Positions 12,240 to 24,555 are shown, numbered from the stretch's first letter. The stretch: 64,000 nucleotides of DNA from Adiantum capillus-veneris (GCA_014529385.2 CM043971.1:61572209-61636208), one strand, 5' to 3'. The notes: generated by a model from the letters alone, not told the origin. Numbers and translations: made by a program.

Positions 12240-13470
12240 CCTGCACAAAATTGTTGTTTTTGCTCTCCAAAATCCATCTTCATGAAGATAGTGGCTTTGA
12301 GATGTAAGTCCTAAAACTTGTCTACATATTTGTGAATGGGTTCATATTTGTGAATGGGTTCATAGCGAGAGAGCTTCAAGCTTCACCATTCAGTGAGTAC
12401 TTTGTCTTTGGCATCGGTGGCCAAAAATTGCTTCATAATGGAAGCTCTTAAAGATTTCCATGTTTGTGGAGCTTCAGGCTAGACCACCATTTCCTGGGAG
12501 ACTTTTGAAAGTGCATAGCTACATGGCTTAGCTTAGAGGACTCCATGAAGCCCTCATCTCCAAACGCCACATTGAATTGTTGGATGAAATCCAAGACTTT
12601 GTCCGTAGAACCAAAGGTGCCATCATAGGTAAGTAAAGAGATGCTCTTTCCGCCCTCTTTGAATTCTTGAGCTTGGACGATCTCTTCCATGCGGCATAGG
12701 ATTTCCTATGGCCTCTTTTTTTTATGGTTCAAAAGTTGCACCATCACTTTCTCTAGAAGAGAATAACTTGAGGAAGATGGAGAAGAGGGTGACCTCTTTC
12801 TCGCCTTTTTCTTGCCTTGGTATTTCTTGTTGGCACCATCACTTTATTCATAAGAGGAAGAGGATGAAGAAGATGGAGAAGAGGGTGTACTCTTTCTCGC
12901 CTTTTTCTTCTCTTGCTTTTTGTCATCCTTTTTTGAATTATGATGTGGAGAAGTGTGCAATGGTCTTCTCCGTTTAGGAGGTGATGGAGAGTGTTTTGCC
13001 CATCGTCTTCGTGGAGCCATCTCCATCGAGGTGGCAAGAGACTCACTTCTTTCTCGCTCCTTTGGTGGGGGCTCTTGAGTTCTCCTTTGGGAAGGAGATG
13101 CATCATCAAGAAGAAAATTTTTGAGCCCTTCGTATGGATCCTCTTCTTCTTCCCGAATTAGAGAGAGGCCTCTTTAGGAAGTCTCACAAGGAGACTTCCT
13201 AGGTACTCTCTCTTCATGGTGCGGAGTTTGGAGAATCCCATGAGCACAAAGCTATCATTTCACTTCACTTTGGAGGGATGGATTGCCCATGTCTTGTTGA
13301 AGCCTAGAAACAAGGTAGTTAAGAAGCATAGGGTCATCATTAGTAGCCTGCTCATTAGTAAAATCAAAGTTTTCAACATTAATTTCACTCTCTTTACTAT
13401 TGTCAACCATTCTAACAACTTTTAGGTGTAAACTTTTTTTAAGTGTACTCTGGCACTTCAAGCCCTAGTT
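12240..13470 (-). pseudogene. Gypsy B gag
   Basis: The N-terminal part (13461 to 13255) begins MVDNSKESEINVENFDF. A Ser/Lys/Arg-rich segment follows (12750-13130), with two repeats of a block like KKARKSTPSSPSSSS. The capsid-like part at 12690-12448 contains FGSTDKVLDFIQQFNVAFGD and KLSHVAMHF, matching the retrotransposon gag pattern. Several frameshifts prevent a single frame. A Ser-rich basic stretch ahead of capsid suggests RNA binding; this part is inference. Confidence 0.78.
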
Positions 13471-13800
13471 GCTACTCCTCTTTACCCCTTTACAAGATCA
13501 CTCAAGCTACTGTACCCGTGGCTCGAATGCCATTAATTGCAAGGAGTAGAAGAGAGGGTCTTTCAACACCAAAACAGCATCGGCTCTTGTCAAGCTTCTA
13601 ATAGCTCAATAGTGGTTAAGCCCCGTAGGACTCCACTATTAAGACCATAGGTCTCGACGATGATGCCCTGTTATCTACACAAGGGAGGTGCACTGCAAGG
13701 CTAAAAAATCCTATTCTACTTACTCAATTGCAATTAATAATACCAACCATTTATAGCTTGCTTGAGGACCTCCCTTCTTGAGCAAGAAAAGAGAAACCTT
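13471..13800 (-). other. Gypsy B 5' leader
   Basis: An untranslated stretch between primer site and gag. No open frame of note, and no sequence feature beyond its position. Confidence 0.6.
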
Positions 13801-13815
13801 GTGCTTGGATACCAA
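13801..13815 (-). promoter_or_regulatory. Gypsy B primer binding site
   Basis: On the minus strand, directly after the LTR end, the sequence is TTGGTATCCAAGCAC. This is a two-mismatch form of the initiator tRNA-Met complement TGGTATCAGAGC, and its position defines the LTR edge. Confidence 0.72.
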
Positions 13816-14260
13816 TATAAAATTTAATGTCCTAGTAACTTGTGTGTAGCGGAAAATAGCATAGACATAGTGAGCATTTAACTAGAATAGATTTCCTAAT
13901 GAGCATAGCAAGAGTGCTTGGATGGAGAGAGCAACAAAAAGCATAACAACTAGCTAGATAGGCATGAACAATACTTCATAAGAGAGAGAAATTAAGTTAT
14001 TGACAACAGTTGAGGACCGGACTTATATGGAGCCGGTCCCCCTCCAAAAGGCTTTGTATTATAGGTTTCCCCCATCAAGGGAGACATTTTACAATACAAT
14101 TCTTTGTGTTCCTTCAATAACTAGCTAATTCTATGAAGTGGGAGCTTCAAGAAATAGCAAACACTTTAAAACATGACATTAATTCCCTCACGGTCTCAGA
14201 CCCAAGACCTCACACACCTTCGAAGATGGTGAGAGCTAGTGGGGTATGAGAGTAGATTGG
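13816..14260 (-). repeat. Gypsy B 5' LTR, 3' part
   Basis: This completes the 5' LTR that starts at 27744 and breaks at 26496. It aligns with the 3' part of the LTR at about 38760-39196, including GACCGG and the terminal CATTAAAT. It is cut at 14260 by the 12.2-kb insert. Confidence 0.85.
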
Positions 14261-14312
14261 GAGTCTTACCACGCACCGAGCGAGTTTTTCCAAGCAAAGA
14301 CAAACCCGAGCA
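14261..14312. repeat. Left terminal inverted repeat of 12-kb insert
   Basis: Reads GAGTCTTACC, then ACCGAGCGAGTTTTTCC, AAGCAAAGACAAA and CCGAGCAAG. It matches the reverse complement of 26435-26495 in several blocks, and more closely still the sequence at 58061-58110. Confidence 0.6.
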
Positions 14313-15059
14313 AGTGTTTGTACATAATATAGTAAATTTTATCATCAACATAATATTTATTGTTTGTTATATATTGATGCACCTACAACAAAAAGAGTCT
14401 TCACTGGCTAAACTTGGAGGATTTTAGTGTACTAGTTAAAAATCCAAAAAAAATTGATAAGATATTCAATGTTCTTTTTTCCATTGGTTCCTACAAAAGG
14501 TTTTGCTGAACACTTTAATAGGATCCTCTCACTCTCTCTCTTTTTTAGTTAAGAGGATAGAGGATCCTTGGAACACCATTACTTTTCAAGTCATAACCAA
14601 AACTCCTATTAACTATTTTAGTATTCAAACTTCCACTCATGGCCTAGATCTTTCGATCATTCGAATTGTCTTGCTAGAAAGTGAATATTTACAACGTGAC
14701 TCCATCAATGCTGATGACTAGCATGTCGTACGGATATGGCACATAAAAAAGAAGCCAAACTACAAACTCTAATAATGGCTCGACTTAAAACACCATTTAG
14801 CAGACATCATGGGCATTTTTTTCCCCAACGCAACAGTTTAAGTCTTCTCGTGAAAATTGGCTTAGACAAAGCAGACAGCTCCAGCAAACCAGACTTTTAA
14901 CATGGTTAATAATCGAGCCACTTGCAAGACAGTGTGACAAGCCCTATAATTCTCCATTGCATGTACATCATTCCTTGAAATTGCATTGGTATGATCAACA
15001 AACTTTTGGAGGCACATTCGCTTCATAGAGCCAGGTATGTCTATGGCAGTGAGTTTGCC
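14313..15059. other. Unrecognised sequence
   Basis: A 72-codon frame at 14503-14721 has no recognisable motif. I see nothing else. Confidence 0.4.
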
Positions 15060-15500
15060 CTACTGCATAAAATCTTTAACATACCAATCCAAGTTATCGG
15101 ATGAGATAGCATAGAGAAAAGGAGAAAGTGGGCACCCTTGTCTTATGGATTTATGCAATGAAGTAACATCTGTAAGAGTACCATTAATTGAAAATTCTAG
15201 TTGACACATTCCCAAAAAGGAATGTGAAAAAGTGTCCATCCAAACCCATATCATATAGACTTTGAAGTATGAACTCCCATTCCATTCTATCATAGGCCTT
15301 ATCATACGCTCTATGGCCAATTGTTTGTGAGAAGATCTTTTAGAAGAGAGTTTTTTGCAATTTTGCAGTGGAGTGATCAGCATCATATCTAATAAGCAAT
15401 GAATTATTATGCTCTTTGAATGTTGTACATTGGTGCTAGTACTACTACTTGTAATCAGCTGAAATATTGGCAGCTGCAAGAATATCAACATAGTAGTGCA
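15060..15500 (-). pseudogene. LINE reverse transcriptase fragment
   Basis: Two frames carry a non-LTR RT core. Around 15290-15250 a KAYDRMEWEFILQSL-like segment can be read. The long frame then has LHKSIRQGCPLSPFLYAISS, the RQGCPLSP motif found before the YADD palm in LINEs. It is a short internal fragment without endonuclease. It differs from the LINE at 17819-22437, whose motif is VKQGCPLSP, so it is a separate lineage or a much older copy. Confidence 0.82.
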
Positions 15501-16019
15501 AGCTCGTGCTCATGCCTCAAGTGAGGGCATCAGGCCTCATGGTCTCCGAGGTTTGCAAGAGGGGAGCCAGGCTGGTGGAGACCCTATAGAGGATCTGAGT
15601 TCCACCTCTGGGCTTGGGCTTGGGGTCGGGCTCAAGAGTGGTTTTGAGTTCGGCCTTGAGCACTTTCTTGCTCATCTATTCACCGACTCATGCAAAACCC
15701 AGAGCAGTCACACACTAGACCAGGGGCAAGATTCCAATTGATGGCAAGACGAAGGATCACGATCGATGGCAAGAAGACAAATTGGGATTGGGTGGGGTTG
15801 AGCGATCGAAGCTGGCACTTGCAGGTACAACACCCCATATTGTAGAAACAAGGCTGTATGATACCGCCGAGCATTGGACGGCATGTACTGAAAAGCACCT
15901 GCATGGACCAGAAGAGAGAGGTAGTGGTGATGGCGAGCAACTTTACACAGCTTGCCAGCGAGAGAGGAAAGTGCTGATGAGATGGGATGTCTGCAACATC
16001 ACACACAGAAACCCTCACT

Positions 16020-16074
<55 letters not shown>

Positions 16075-16335
16075 AGGAGTGCCAATAGCCTCCATGAATT
16101 GAAATGAGCTAAAAATTTCAACAGTATGACAAAAATCCACAACCTGCGAGTAACAAGCTGCCTCAATAAGTCGGACAATTCAAACGCTTGAGAGACCACA
16201 ATTCTCAAATATTGCACAATAAACATATGACAAAAAGCCACAGTTACAAGGTCCAGTGAATTGCAAGAATTCTATAATATACTGGGTACTGTAATGTGTA
16301 AATTATGCACAAAACTCATGAAGGTTTTACCAATT
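15501..16335. other. Unrecognised sequence with (TC)n
   Basis: Contains a (TC)n array of about 25 units at 16022-16072. The open frames across it (15496-15741, 15782-16075) have no family signature. The sequence around 15800-15930 is not like any of the elements in the window. Confidence 0.45.
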
Positions 16336-17335
16336 ATGAGAGCTCTGCCTTCAGCTCACCGCTTGCTTTTAGCTCCAGGATGATATGTCGCACCCTCCTA
16401 TTAGTTCACCAAGTTGTGGATAAGTCGGCCACTTGGCATACTTCTTCAGACCTTCTCGAACCTCATTATCACTAAGAATATCAAAGGTACCAAAAGATAT
16501 ACCCTCCTCTTGTAGTATGCTCACCACATTGGAGTTGAAGCCACAACGCGCCGCATTAGAAGAACCTTTCATGAAAAGTGTAGCGGGCGATGAATTTATC
16601 AAACTCTTTAGTCTACTTTCAAGACTTTCTTTATGGACTGCGCCTTTCTCCATCAGTAACTCCTTCATTTCCCTGCTCTTCTACATCATAGTATCTTAGT
16701 GACAATATCACAGCCACCGATGAGTTCACAAGCAATATACAACTGAGGGTATGTTGGCCAGTTAGAAAAAGATTTGAGACCTTGCCTGAACGCCTCATTC
16801 TCTAGAATATCAAAGCTTCCAATTTCGACGCTAGTATCTTTCAGAATCTCTACAACCTTTGGCTGAATCCACACTTTGGCTCATTGAGTGAGCCCTTCAT
16901 GAACAACATTACTAGCTTGGAGGCAACAAGACTCTTCAGCTTCTCTTGCAAAAGCTCATCCTTGCCTGCCTGCCTCTGAGTCATTTGCAGACATAACAAA
17001 ACCATTCATCTTACTTGCATCTCTAATTTCCTCTATTTTTGATGTCTTCTTCTGACCACCTCCAGAGCCTGTAAGCTCAGATACCTTTTGAGTCAATTCA
17101 TCTGGGTTGGCGCCCTCCAATTTATTTACCAAGACGCCATTCTTGAACAAAACAAAGAAGGGAACAGCGGACACATTGTAAGCCTCTGAGAAATCCTGTG
17201 TCTCTGCTTCTTCAACCTTAATTTGAAGAAGTGGATGGTGGGATTGTCGGAGCAGAGAGAGAGAGTTTTCTTTGATTTCTGTTTGCTTTAGGCAAGGTAA
17301 GCATGATCGGCCAAAAAGCAAGAAAGCCTTAGCTA
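16336..17335 (-). pseudogene. GRXS17-like Trx-Grx-Grx retro-pseudogene
   Basis: Three modules occur in order. The thioredoxin-like end (17335-16956) has KVEEAETQDFSEAYNVSAVP and FFVLFKNGVLVNKLEGA. Monothiol glutaredoxin domain 1 has its CGFS site preserved near 16868 (PKCGFSQ), then a frameshift, then [20 protein letters not shown] and WPTYPQLY. Domain 2 (16668-16336) has ATLFMKGSSNAARCGFN, so CGFS has become CGFN, then FDILSDNEVREGLKKYAKW. In plants GRXS17 is an iron-sulfur-binding glutaredoxin of cytosol and nucleus. The modules follow one another without a gap, so introns appear absent, suggesting a retrocopy. At least three frameshifts or stops, a lost N-terminal WxxxC region and a GA microsatellite at its start mark it as dead. 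Confidence 0.9.
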
Positions 17336-17505
17336 AGGCAGGTGTGGGCTATGAGTATGGGGATTTTAAAGCTTGGGTGGGAAGTGTTGCACGGCGCACA
17401 AAACATCACCCCGCAATCCCCCCCCCCCCCCCCCCCCGACTTGACGATGTTGCTACGTAAATCCTTGAGTGCTGCAGCCATCTTCAAGCTTCGTGGACTT
17501 CTCAG

Positions 17506-17823
<318 letters not shown>

Positions 17824-17867
17824 TAGATAGATAGATTTTATTATCGTCCTCGGAGGTCAAATATGAC

Positions 17868-19379
17868 CTATGGGACCAAAGTTACATGTGATGTAGTATG
17901 TGTATGGCTGATGAGTGACTCTCGATGCTCCAAAATTGTAGTGATGAGAGTCGCAATGGAGAGCCCACACTTTGGCTGGGAGAGGAAAGTGTGTAGGTCT
18001 AAGTTATGGCTGAAAATGTGAGAGAAACAAGTTCGGATGTGATGAAAAGCTGAGCACTCTAGTAGTGTGTGGTACTCAGACTCTCGAACTTGCAGTGAGC
18101 ATAATGTGCACAATCGATTTGACTCTTCTCCATTGCCCCAACGCCCTATCTCGCATCGAAGTAAATGGGAGCTAAGCCGAATTGTTGTGATAGTGCGTAT
18201 CGCGGACAAGGGAATAGGCTCAAGCATGTAAGTGTGAGTACGGTTTCCTCTCTCAGCGAAGAACATGGTTTTGTAGTTGGGGGCAATATAGGTGGTGTAA
18301 TGTATGAAGCGTGACCCACCGGATTTCTCCCAAGCCGTAATACATTAGCGTTGTAGAAAAGCTTCATTCACTTGAGAGTCAATTGAAGCATCATGTAGCA
18401 AGTGTAATGCATCCCATCTCCCAAACCACTTCTTTATGTCTTGCATCCATCCCGTGCTCAAGATCTTGCTTTTATGCGTCTTTTGAACTTTTTTGCTTGC
18501 TTCCCATGCAATTGTAGGAAGTCGATGTGAGGGGTTTTGACGCATCTTTATCATGTACTCCACAACCCTTTCCATGCCCATAACCTCAATTGGAAGAGAT
18601 CCCGACTCAAGAAGTAGGAGCATATATGGTGTTTGTGTCTTAACTTGGAGAAAGTTTGTAAGAAAACGCTTTTGGACATTCTCAAACTCTTTCCAAGTAG
18701 ACTTTGAGATGCTCCCGCCCCACACTTCAACTCCATAAAGAAGAACCGGTGTCACCAATGCATCAAAAAGATACTTCTTGAGAACCCAACACTTGATGTT
18801 TCCCGCATTACACATGTTCTCAAATGCATAATATTCTCTCTTTCCCGCTTCCAAACGACGCATAGCACATTCATGCCACTTGTGATTGGATGGAACCTCA
18901 AGGCCAAGGTACTTAAAGCTCTCAACAACTTCAAGTGTCTCGTTGTTGTACACAATGCATGGCTTCTCCTTATGGTTGGTTTTCACAAGCATAACCTGTG
19001 TTTTGGATTCATTTACAATCAGCCCACTATGCAAGAAAAAGTTCTCAAGGATAACCATAAGCTTTTGTGCATCTTCTAAAGTGTGTGCTAGAAGCACTAC
19101 ATCATCCGCATACAACAAAAGCATGATTACCGCATTGCAAATAGTGGCCTCTTCAATGCCTTCTTCTTGCATAAAGTCAAGTACCATTTGTTCCAATTGA
19201 ACGATGCATAGACCAAAGAGAGTTGGTGACAATGGACATCCTTGTTTAACCCCAATAGTGCTTACAAAAATTTCTGAAATTTCTCTTCCCATGCGCAATT
19301 GACAAATCACCTTCTCATAGATTCGAGAAACCGCAAGCATAAACTCCTTGGCACTTGGAGTTCTTCCATCCTTCTCCAC
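17868..19379 (-). pseudogene. LINE RT palm and C-terminal zinc knuckle
   Basis: Continues the LINE coding unit after the frameshift: GVKQGCPLSPTLFGLCIV, LLLYADDVVLLAHT (catalytic YADD), ESFKYLGLEVPSN, then a long C-terminal region. One in-frame TAA stands at about 18345. Beyond it the frame continues to a cysteine-histidine motif, RLCTLCSLQVRESEYHTLLEC (C-x2-C...H-x4-C), near the end as in many plant LINEs. The stop at 17868 is followed closely by the 3' tail. Confidence 0.92.
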
Positions 19380-22207
19380 AAATTGTTACGTGGAATCATA
19401 TCAAAGGCTTTCTTAAAGTCCACAAAACAACAATACAATCGCTTGCCTTTCAACCGACTTTCCTCCATGAGAACACGAAGAGTGACAAGATGATCAATGG
19501 TGCTATGGCATCGACGAAAACCCGCTTGTCCCTTTGCACGCTTGTCATTCTCTTCATCCCAATCACTCAATTTCATCTCCATTATGCACCCAAATAACTT
19601 TTCCATAAGAGACCCAATCATTATAGTCCGGTAGTTGCTTACATTCTTTACATCCCCTCCTTTATGCAAAGGCTTAACCCAATTAGTACTCCAATCATAA
19701 GGCATACCATGTTGAAGTGCAAGGTTGAACATATCACACATCCACTCATGGGTAAAATCTCCTGTCCATTTGATCATCTCCGGCTTGATACCTTGAAGAT
19801 CTCCCGCTTTGCGAGTGGCCAACTTTTCAAGACCACCGCATACATCCTCAATAGTAAAAAACGACGGCATACGTGGGAGTGAACCATAAAATGGCATTTT
19901 TTTAGTATTTGCTTGCTCATATAATTGCCTACAATGTGTGTACATATCTACTAGACTCAAGTTACCAAAATTCTCAACCCGCTTGCCTCTCAAGTTTCTC
20001 CAAAATCTTCCACATGCATGTGTCTTTTCTTGGACTTGAAATTCTTGTTGCTTTACTTCCCATCTTCTTCTCTTCTTTTGAATCAATGCCTTGTATGTAT
20101 GCAAATGACTTTGATAGTTGTCTTTGTCCATAGTTGCATCAAGCTTTATCAAGGACTTTCGAGCATCTTGACATTCTTTATCAAACCACCTTTTGCGTGA
20201 TCTATCTTTGTTGATACCATGGAGATGCTTTATGGCAAAGCATTCTTCCGCACAAGAACAAATAGCTTTCTTGAAAGCTTCCCATTTAGTTTCCAATGGT
20301 GCATCACATTGAAGCTTTGTCATCCATAATTTTTGCTCAACCATTTCAATGTACATTGGTGCCCGTTTGAAATCCATACATAGTGATAACTTCTCTTTCC
20401 TTTGGCTGAGATTATCATGCTTAGTTGCTTCTCCACATGAAAGGTCAATACATAAGGTGCGATGGTTGGATTCCGGGGTCCATTGACCAAACATAAAACT
20501 CTTTATGCGATACATGATGGCTTCAGAGAGTAGCATATAGTCAATCACACTATCCCCATTATGTCTCCTACATGTAAATCCATTGGTTCCACTCCACAAA
20601 GATACACCATTGGCAATGAGCATACCCGTGCTATTACACGTGTGTAAAAGTAACTTTCCATAGTGATCCGGCTCTTTCTCATCCATTGAAGTACAATCAT
20701 ACAAGTGAACTTCCTCCAACTCCCTTGAAATGTATGGCATATCAAATTGTTGAGTATCATGTTGCAATGTTTTTGTGCGAGCATTCATATCCCCAAATAC
20801 AATAACATCACCTTCACCTTTGAAATAAGCAATGTCCTCTTCCAAATCAGAAAATGGTTGATCTCTATCCATGCAAGCATAAAAGGGAGAATCATGATGA
20901 GGAATGTAGCAACCGGCTACAAAAATGGGTGCTCTTTTTGGTGTCATAATTTTCAGTCATACATAACGTTTGTACTTGTCATCTTTCACAATTGATACAA
21001 AATCTTCCAATCCTTTTTTAACCATACATGCTAACCCTCCTTGTCCTCTTCGTTGCTTGAGATTCTTTGACCACATCAATGAATGTACATTGTAATCCTC
21101 TGAGCCGTTAATCCTTTGTGTGTCATGCTCCCAAGTTTCAACAAGAAGTACAACATCGTCTTTGCTTGTTAGTTCATCAATGCCAACCCCCGCATTCCAT
21201 GGGTATCCATTACAATTCCAAAAGCATATTTTCAATTGTAACTCGGTCTCATAGGTCACGGATCCCAATTTTCTTGTGAGACTTGCCTCCTCCTTGGGCA
21301 CATTTTCTTCATGAGAGATCTCCTTGTTTTTATTATTCTTTTCCTCATATGCCTTGCGGCGCATATTTTGTTGCTTAATAGTGCGATCTTCACATACAAA
21401 ACATTTTGTATCCCTCAAATAGATCCAACTATTATCAAGGATAATCTTTCGCTTGGTCTCATCCGGCATGGTGCATACAATTGGCCGTTCTCCCGAGCGA
21501 GGAGCTCCTTGCTTCCCCACTCTATGTGCTCCATAGAACATAACTCCGGACATGCCAAAGTGGGTTTTGAAGAAATCTTCAATAACAATGGCAAGAGAAG
21601 GAGGTGTCTCTAACTTCTCTTCGGGAATTCCACGAATAACAATGTTCTTGGAACGTCGCTCCCGTTCCTCCAACTCCTCCACATCCACATTCTTTGTTTG
21701 AACCATAGCTTGCATGAGTGAGGAATTAGAAACCACATTGCTACCACATACATCAGCCCAAGACTTGTTTGTGCATACATTTTTCATGTCGCATACATCC
21801 CGGCTCATAGTGTCAAATTTCTCCTCTTTCAATACATGGTCATGCTCTACTTTGCTCATCCGCTCCTTCAAAGCATTCAAGTCCACAAGAGAGCGTTTAC
21901 ATTCCTTGACTTCCTCTTCAAGGTGCATCAAACGTGTTGTTTGCATCTCAAGTGTCCTCTTGAGATTCTCATTCTCAATCACAAGTACCCTTAGTGTGCC
22001 ATTCTCCATTGCAAGTGCTCGTAAGTCTTCGCCTTGTTTGTTTACGGTCTGTTGCAATGATACCAAGTACGCCATGATAATGGTTTCCGATGTCGTTGGT
22101 TGGGTGGTTGTGTTGCTATCTCCACACTTAGGAGATTTTGGATCATTTTCCACAATGGTTGTGGACCTTGTTGAAGAAGAAGAACCCTTGCGAGTGCCGG
22201 AAGACAT
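19307..22207 (-). pseudogene. LINE ORF1-like domain, endonuclease and RT N-terminus
   Basis: Starts MSSGTRKGSSSSTRS. Residues about 40-150 form a heptad-rich coiled coil. Next comes an RRM-like ORF1p segment (RSKNIVIRGIPEE, then a basic region), then in the same frame the apurinic-type endonuclease: LKICFWNCNGYPW, VVLLVETWE, and after one in-frame TGA at about 20955, VIVFGDMNART and a SNHRTLCIDLS end motif. RT fingers follow (GIKPEMIKWTG, NYRTIMIGSLMEKLF, QAGFRRCHSTIDHL, CCFVDFKKAFDMI). A frameshift at about 19310-19380 passes into the downstream frame. ORF1-like and ORF2-like parts are not separated by a stop-start junction. Confidence 0.92.
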
Positions 22208-22434
22208 TGTATGTAAAATAGGAGATGAGAATCAATTTTGTTGAACCTGTTCACTTCGAAAATGCTGCTACAGAAACACCTTCCATAACTCTGAAAATTT
22301 ATGTCTTTACATCAATGCGTAGAGGACTTTGTGCTCTTCGATTGAGGCTATAGATCACCCAAATCGGAGTTCGGATGAAGAATTTATGATCAAAAGAGTG
22401 GACTGCTGTCTACTAGGTCAAAAAACGGCTGCGT

Positions 22435-22437
<3 letters not shown>

Positions 22438-22483
<46 letters not shown>
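22438..22483. repeat. (GA)n microsatellite at LINE 5' edge
   Basis: About 23 GA units directly abut the LINE leader. The same motif lies at the 3' edge of the LINE, as expected if the element inserted into one longer array. Confidence 0.95.
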
Positions 22484-22488
<5 letters not shown>

Positions 22489-22751
22489 GGGCGATAGTGA
22501 TAGTGATGGTGGACATAGCAGCATTGCTAATGCTGGGGCGGAGGAAGTGGGACGCAAATTAGCGGCGGCTGGGGCAGAAGCAGGGGAGGAGGCCGAGTTG
22601 TGGGCCAAGAAAGGAAATCACCCTTACAAGAAAGGGTACAAGAAGAAGGGCACAAGAAGGCATGGGTGGCCCGGCGGGCCACCCTCACTAACTCAGCCAA
22701 CTACTTCGTCCAAGCGCGTCTTCTATCCGATTTTTGGTTTTGAATAAATAA
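22484..22751 (+). other. GC-rich open stretch, unrecognised
   Basis: An open frame continues from the GA repeat to about 22746. It contains an Asp/Ser block, an Ala/Glu-rich segment and a Lys/Gly-rich segment. It has no family signature and could be a fragment of a host exon or 5' leader carried in the insert. Confidence 0.35.
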
Positions 22752-23222
22752 TAGGGAAAATTACCAAAATACCCCTCTTATAATTTGTGGAAATTCCCAA
22801 AATACCCCCAATATTTTGCCATAAATCTCAAAACTCCCTTCAAATTGTCCAAAATTCCTAAAATACCCCTAGTTGTGAGATTAAATTTCTCTAAAGATGA
22901 AAAAATTTGTAGCTTTTCATAAGAACTCTAGTTGTCTGTCAATACAGGATGCTAAAACTAGAATTTGAGTTGGCTATGTAGGGTTTGGAGATTATTTTCT
23001 TCATTATTTTTTGACATAATTTCCCTTTTCTACGAGGTAAGTTGTGACAATGATATTATAAGCACTCAAAAAAAGAACTCAATTGTCAAAAAGGGATAAA
23101 GACTAGGAAACCTTGAACAATCCAGCCAAAATAGTAACAAAGGCATTTTGGGAATTTTTGAAATTTGAGGGGTATTTTGGGAATTTCCACAAATTAGAGG
23201 GGTATTTTGGTAATTTTCCCTA
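22752..23222. mobile_element. 471-bp MITE with terminal inverted repeats
   Basis: Ends TAGGGAAAATTACCAAAATA and its inverted copy, with the inverted homology extending about 60 bp. Direct repeats AATAA flank it at 22747-22751 and 23223-23227. The interior is AT-rich and non-coding. The alternating phrase ATACCCC / GGGGTATTTTGG recurs within each arm. Confidence 0.87.
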
Positions 23223-23448
23223 AATAATACGGTGTCTGCACTTGGGTGTCAAAATGTGTTCTTTGTTGTAACCTTTTTACCTTGTAATTTTTGGTGTAAT
23301 TTTTGTCTATCTTGCCTTTTTGTAAAGAGAAACGTTCATCTTAAGGGTGTCAATGCTCCTTCTTTAAAAAATAAAATGAGAGAGAGAGAGAGAGGGGGGG
23401 GGGGGGAGAGAGCTCTTTTGTACCCTAAATCACCGGCAATCACCGGAC

Positions 23449-24023
23449 ATGGTTCGGGATAGGCTTACAGTGCAAACAGAGGATTCACCAATGCGCTATC
23501 GAGGAATGTTCCATGGAGCGTCAACGATAATGAAAGAGGAAGGACCATTAGCGGTCTACAAAGGTTGGTTGTGTTGTTTGTTATTGGTGTGATCCCGTAT
23601 GTGGGTTTGAATATTGCGGTATATGAATCACTCAAAGACTGGTTGTTGAAGAGGAACATAGCAAGCAACCGAGAAAAGAATGTTGATTTGAACGTCCTTG
23701 CAAAACTTGGATGTGGAGCAGTAGCACGTACAGTGGGCTAGACTGTGGCATATCCACTTGATGTGCTACTGAGGAGGATGCAGATGGTGGGATGGAAGGA
23801 TGCCTCCTCTGTCATCATTGCGGATGGTCAAATGAAGGCACCGGTTCAGTACAGTGGGATGATTGATGCTTTTTGGAAGACTATTTGCAATGAAGGCATT
23901 GGAGCCTTGTATAAAGGCCTGATTCCCAATTCTATCAAGGTTGTTCCTTCTATTGCTTTGGTGTTTGTGACATATGAGGTGATGAAGGATCTTCTTGGAG
24001 TCAAATTCCAAATATCAAATTAA
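23449..24023 (+). pseudogene. ADNT1-like mitochondrial carrier retro-pseudogene
   Basis: Corresponds to the C-terminal two-thirds of a mitochondrial carrier of the ADNT1 type (adenine nucleotide exchange across the inner membrane in plants). It starts MVRDRLTVQTEDSP. The second carrier repeat runs through VIGVIPYVGLNIAVYESLKD. The third has the carrier signature YPLDVLLRRMQ, then MVGWKDASS, FWKTICNEGIGALYKGLIPN and SIKVVPSIALVFVTYEVMKD, ending LGVKFQISN and stop. No introns are seen, which suggests a 5'-truncated retrocopy. A one-base frameshift after YKGWL and a TAG just before VAYPLD disable it. No poly(A) tract remains. Confidence 0.9.
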
Positions 24024-24146
24024 GTGATTGTAAATGGAGAAATGATTTGAAAGCACATTGGCCATAGTACTGATTTGTAAGAGTCTCTATCATTTAAATT
24101 TTTTAAAGAAGGAAAATTTAAATGATAAGTCTGGGTGTGCACTAGT

Positions 24147-24150
24147 GGGG

Positions 24151-24189
<39 letters not shown>
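24147..24189. repeat. Poly-G tract
   Basis: About 38 G with one early interruption. Long G runs also occur at 36742-36756, 37741-37766, 47979-47990 and 51559-51579, and C runs at 3457-3475 and 17419-17437. Confidence 0.95.
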
Positions 24190-24191
<2 letters not shown>

Positions 24192-24540
24192 ATCACTTAT
24201 ACTCTTTTATTACTGAGAATCAAGAAAGATACCACCAATTGCACGAGCTACCATTCGTTGAAGCTGTTAGGGCTACCAATTGCAGGAGCCGGTAGCTGCC
24301 AGAAGAACACGTAAAGAGGCGGTAGCAAAGACATGTGTAGAGGATCTCAAAGTGTGGTTGTGCTCTACAAGGACAAAACCATAGGTGCTCCTATGGTCTA
24401 CAAGATGAACTGGGTCCATGCCTCTGCAAGTAGACGACTGAAGAGTACAAAGTCTACTGTGAAACCAGCTGCTCTCACGTTCATGCCGCACAATCTCCGC
24501 CTCCTCAGCCTCTTCCCTTCCAGCCTTCCCTGCCCATATA
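24190..24540. other. Unrecognised segment after poly-G
   Basis: Contains a 105-codon plus frame (24333-24650) with no recognisable family. It could be a further captured fragment, since it lies between the carrier retrocopy and a hairpin, but there is no evidence beyond position. Confidence 0.35.
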
Positions 24541-24555
24541 TGATCCCCTTCTCCT

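Noticed and set aside
22436-22747. 103-codon frame as a host gene
   Set aside because: Its start lies in the GA repeat and no motif or splice partner is seen; kept only as an unrecognised stretch.
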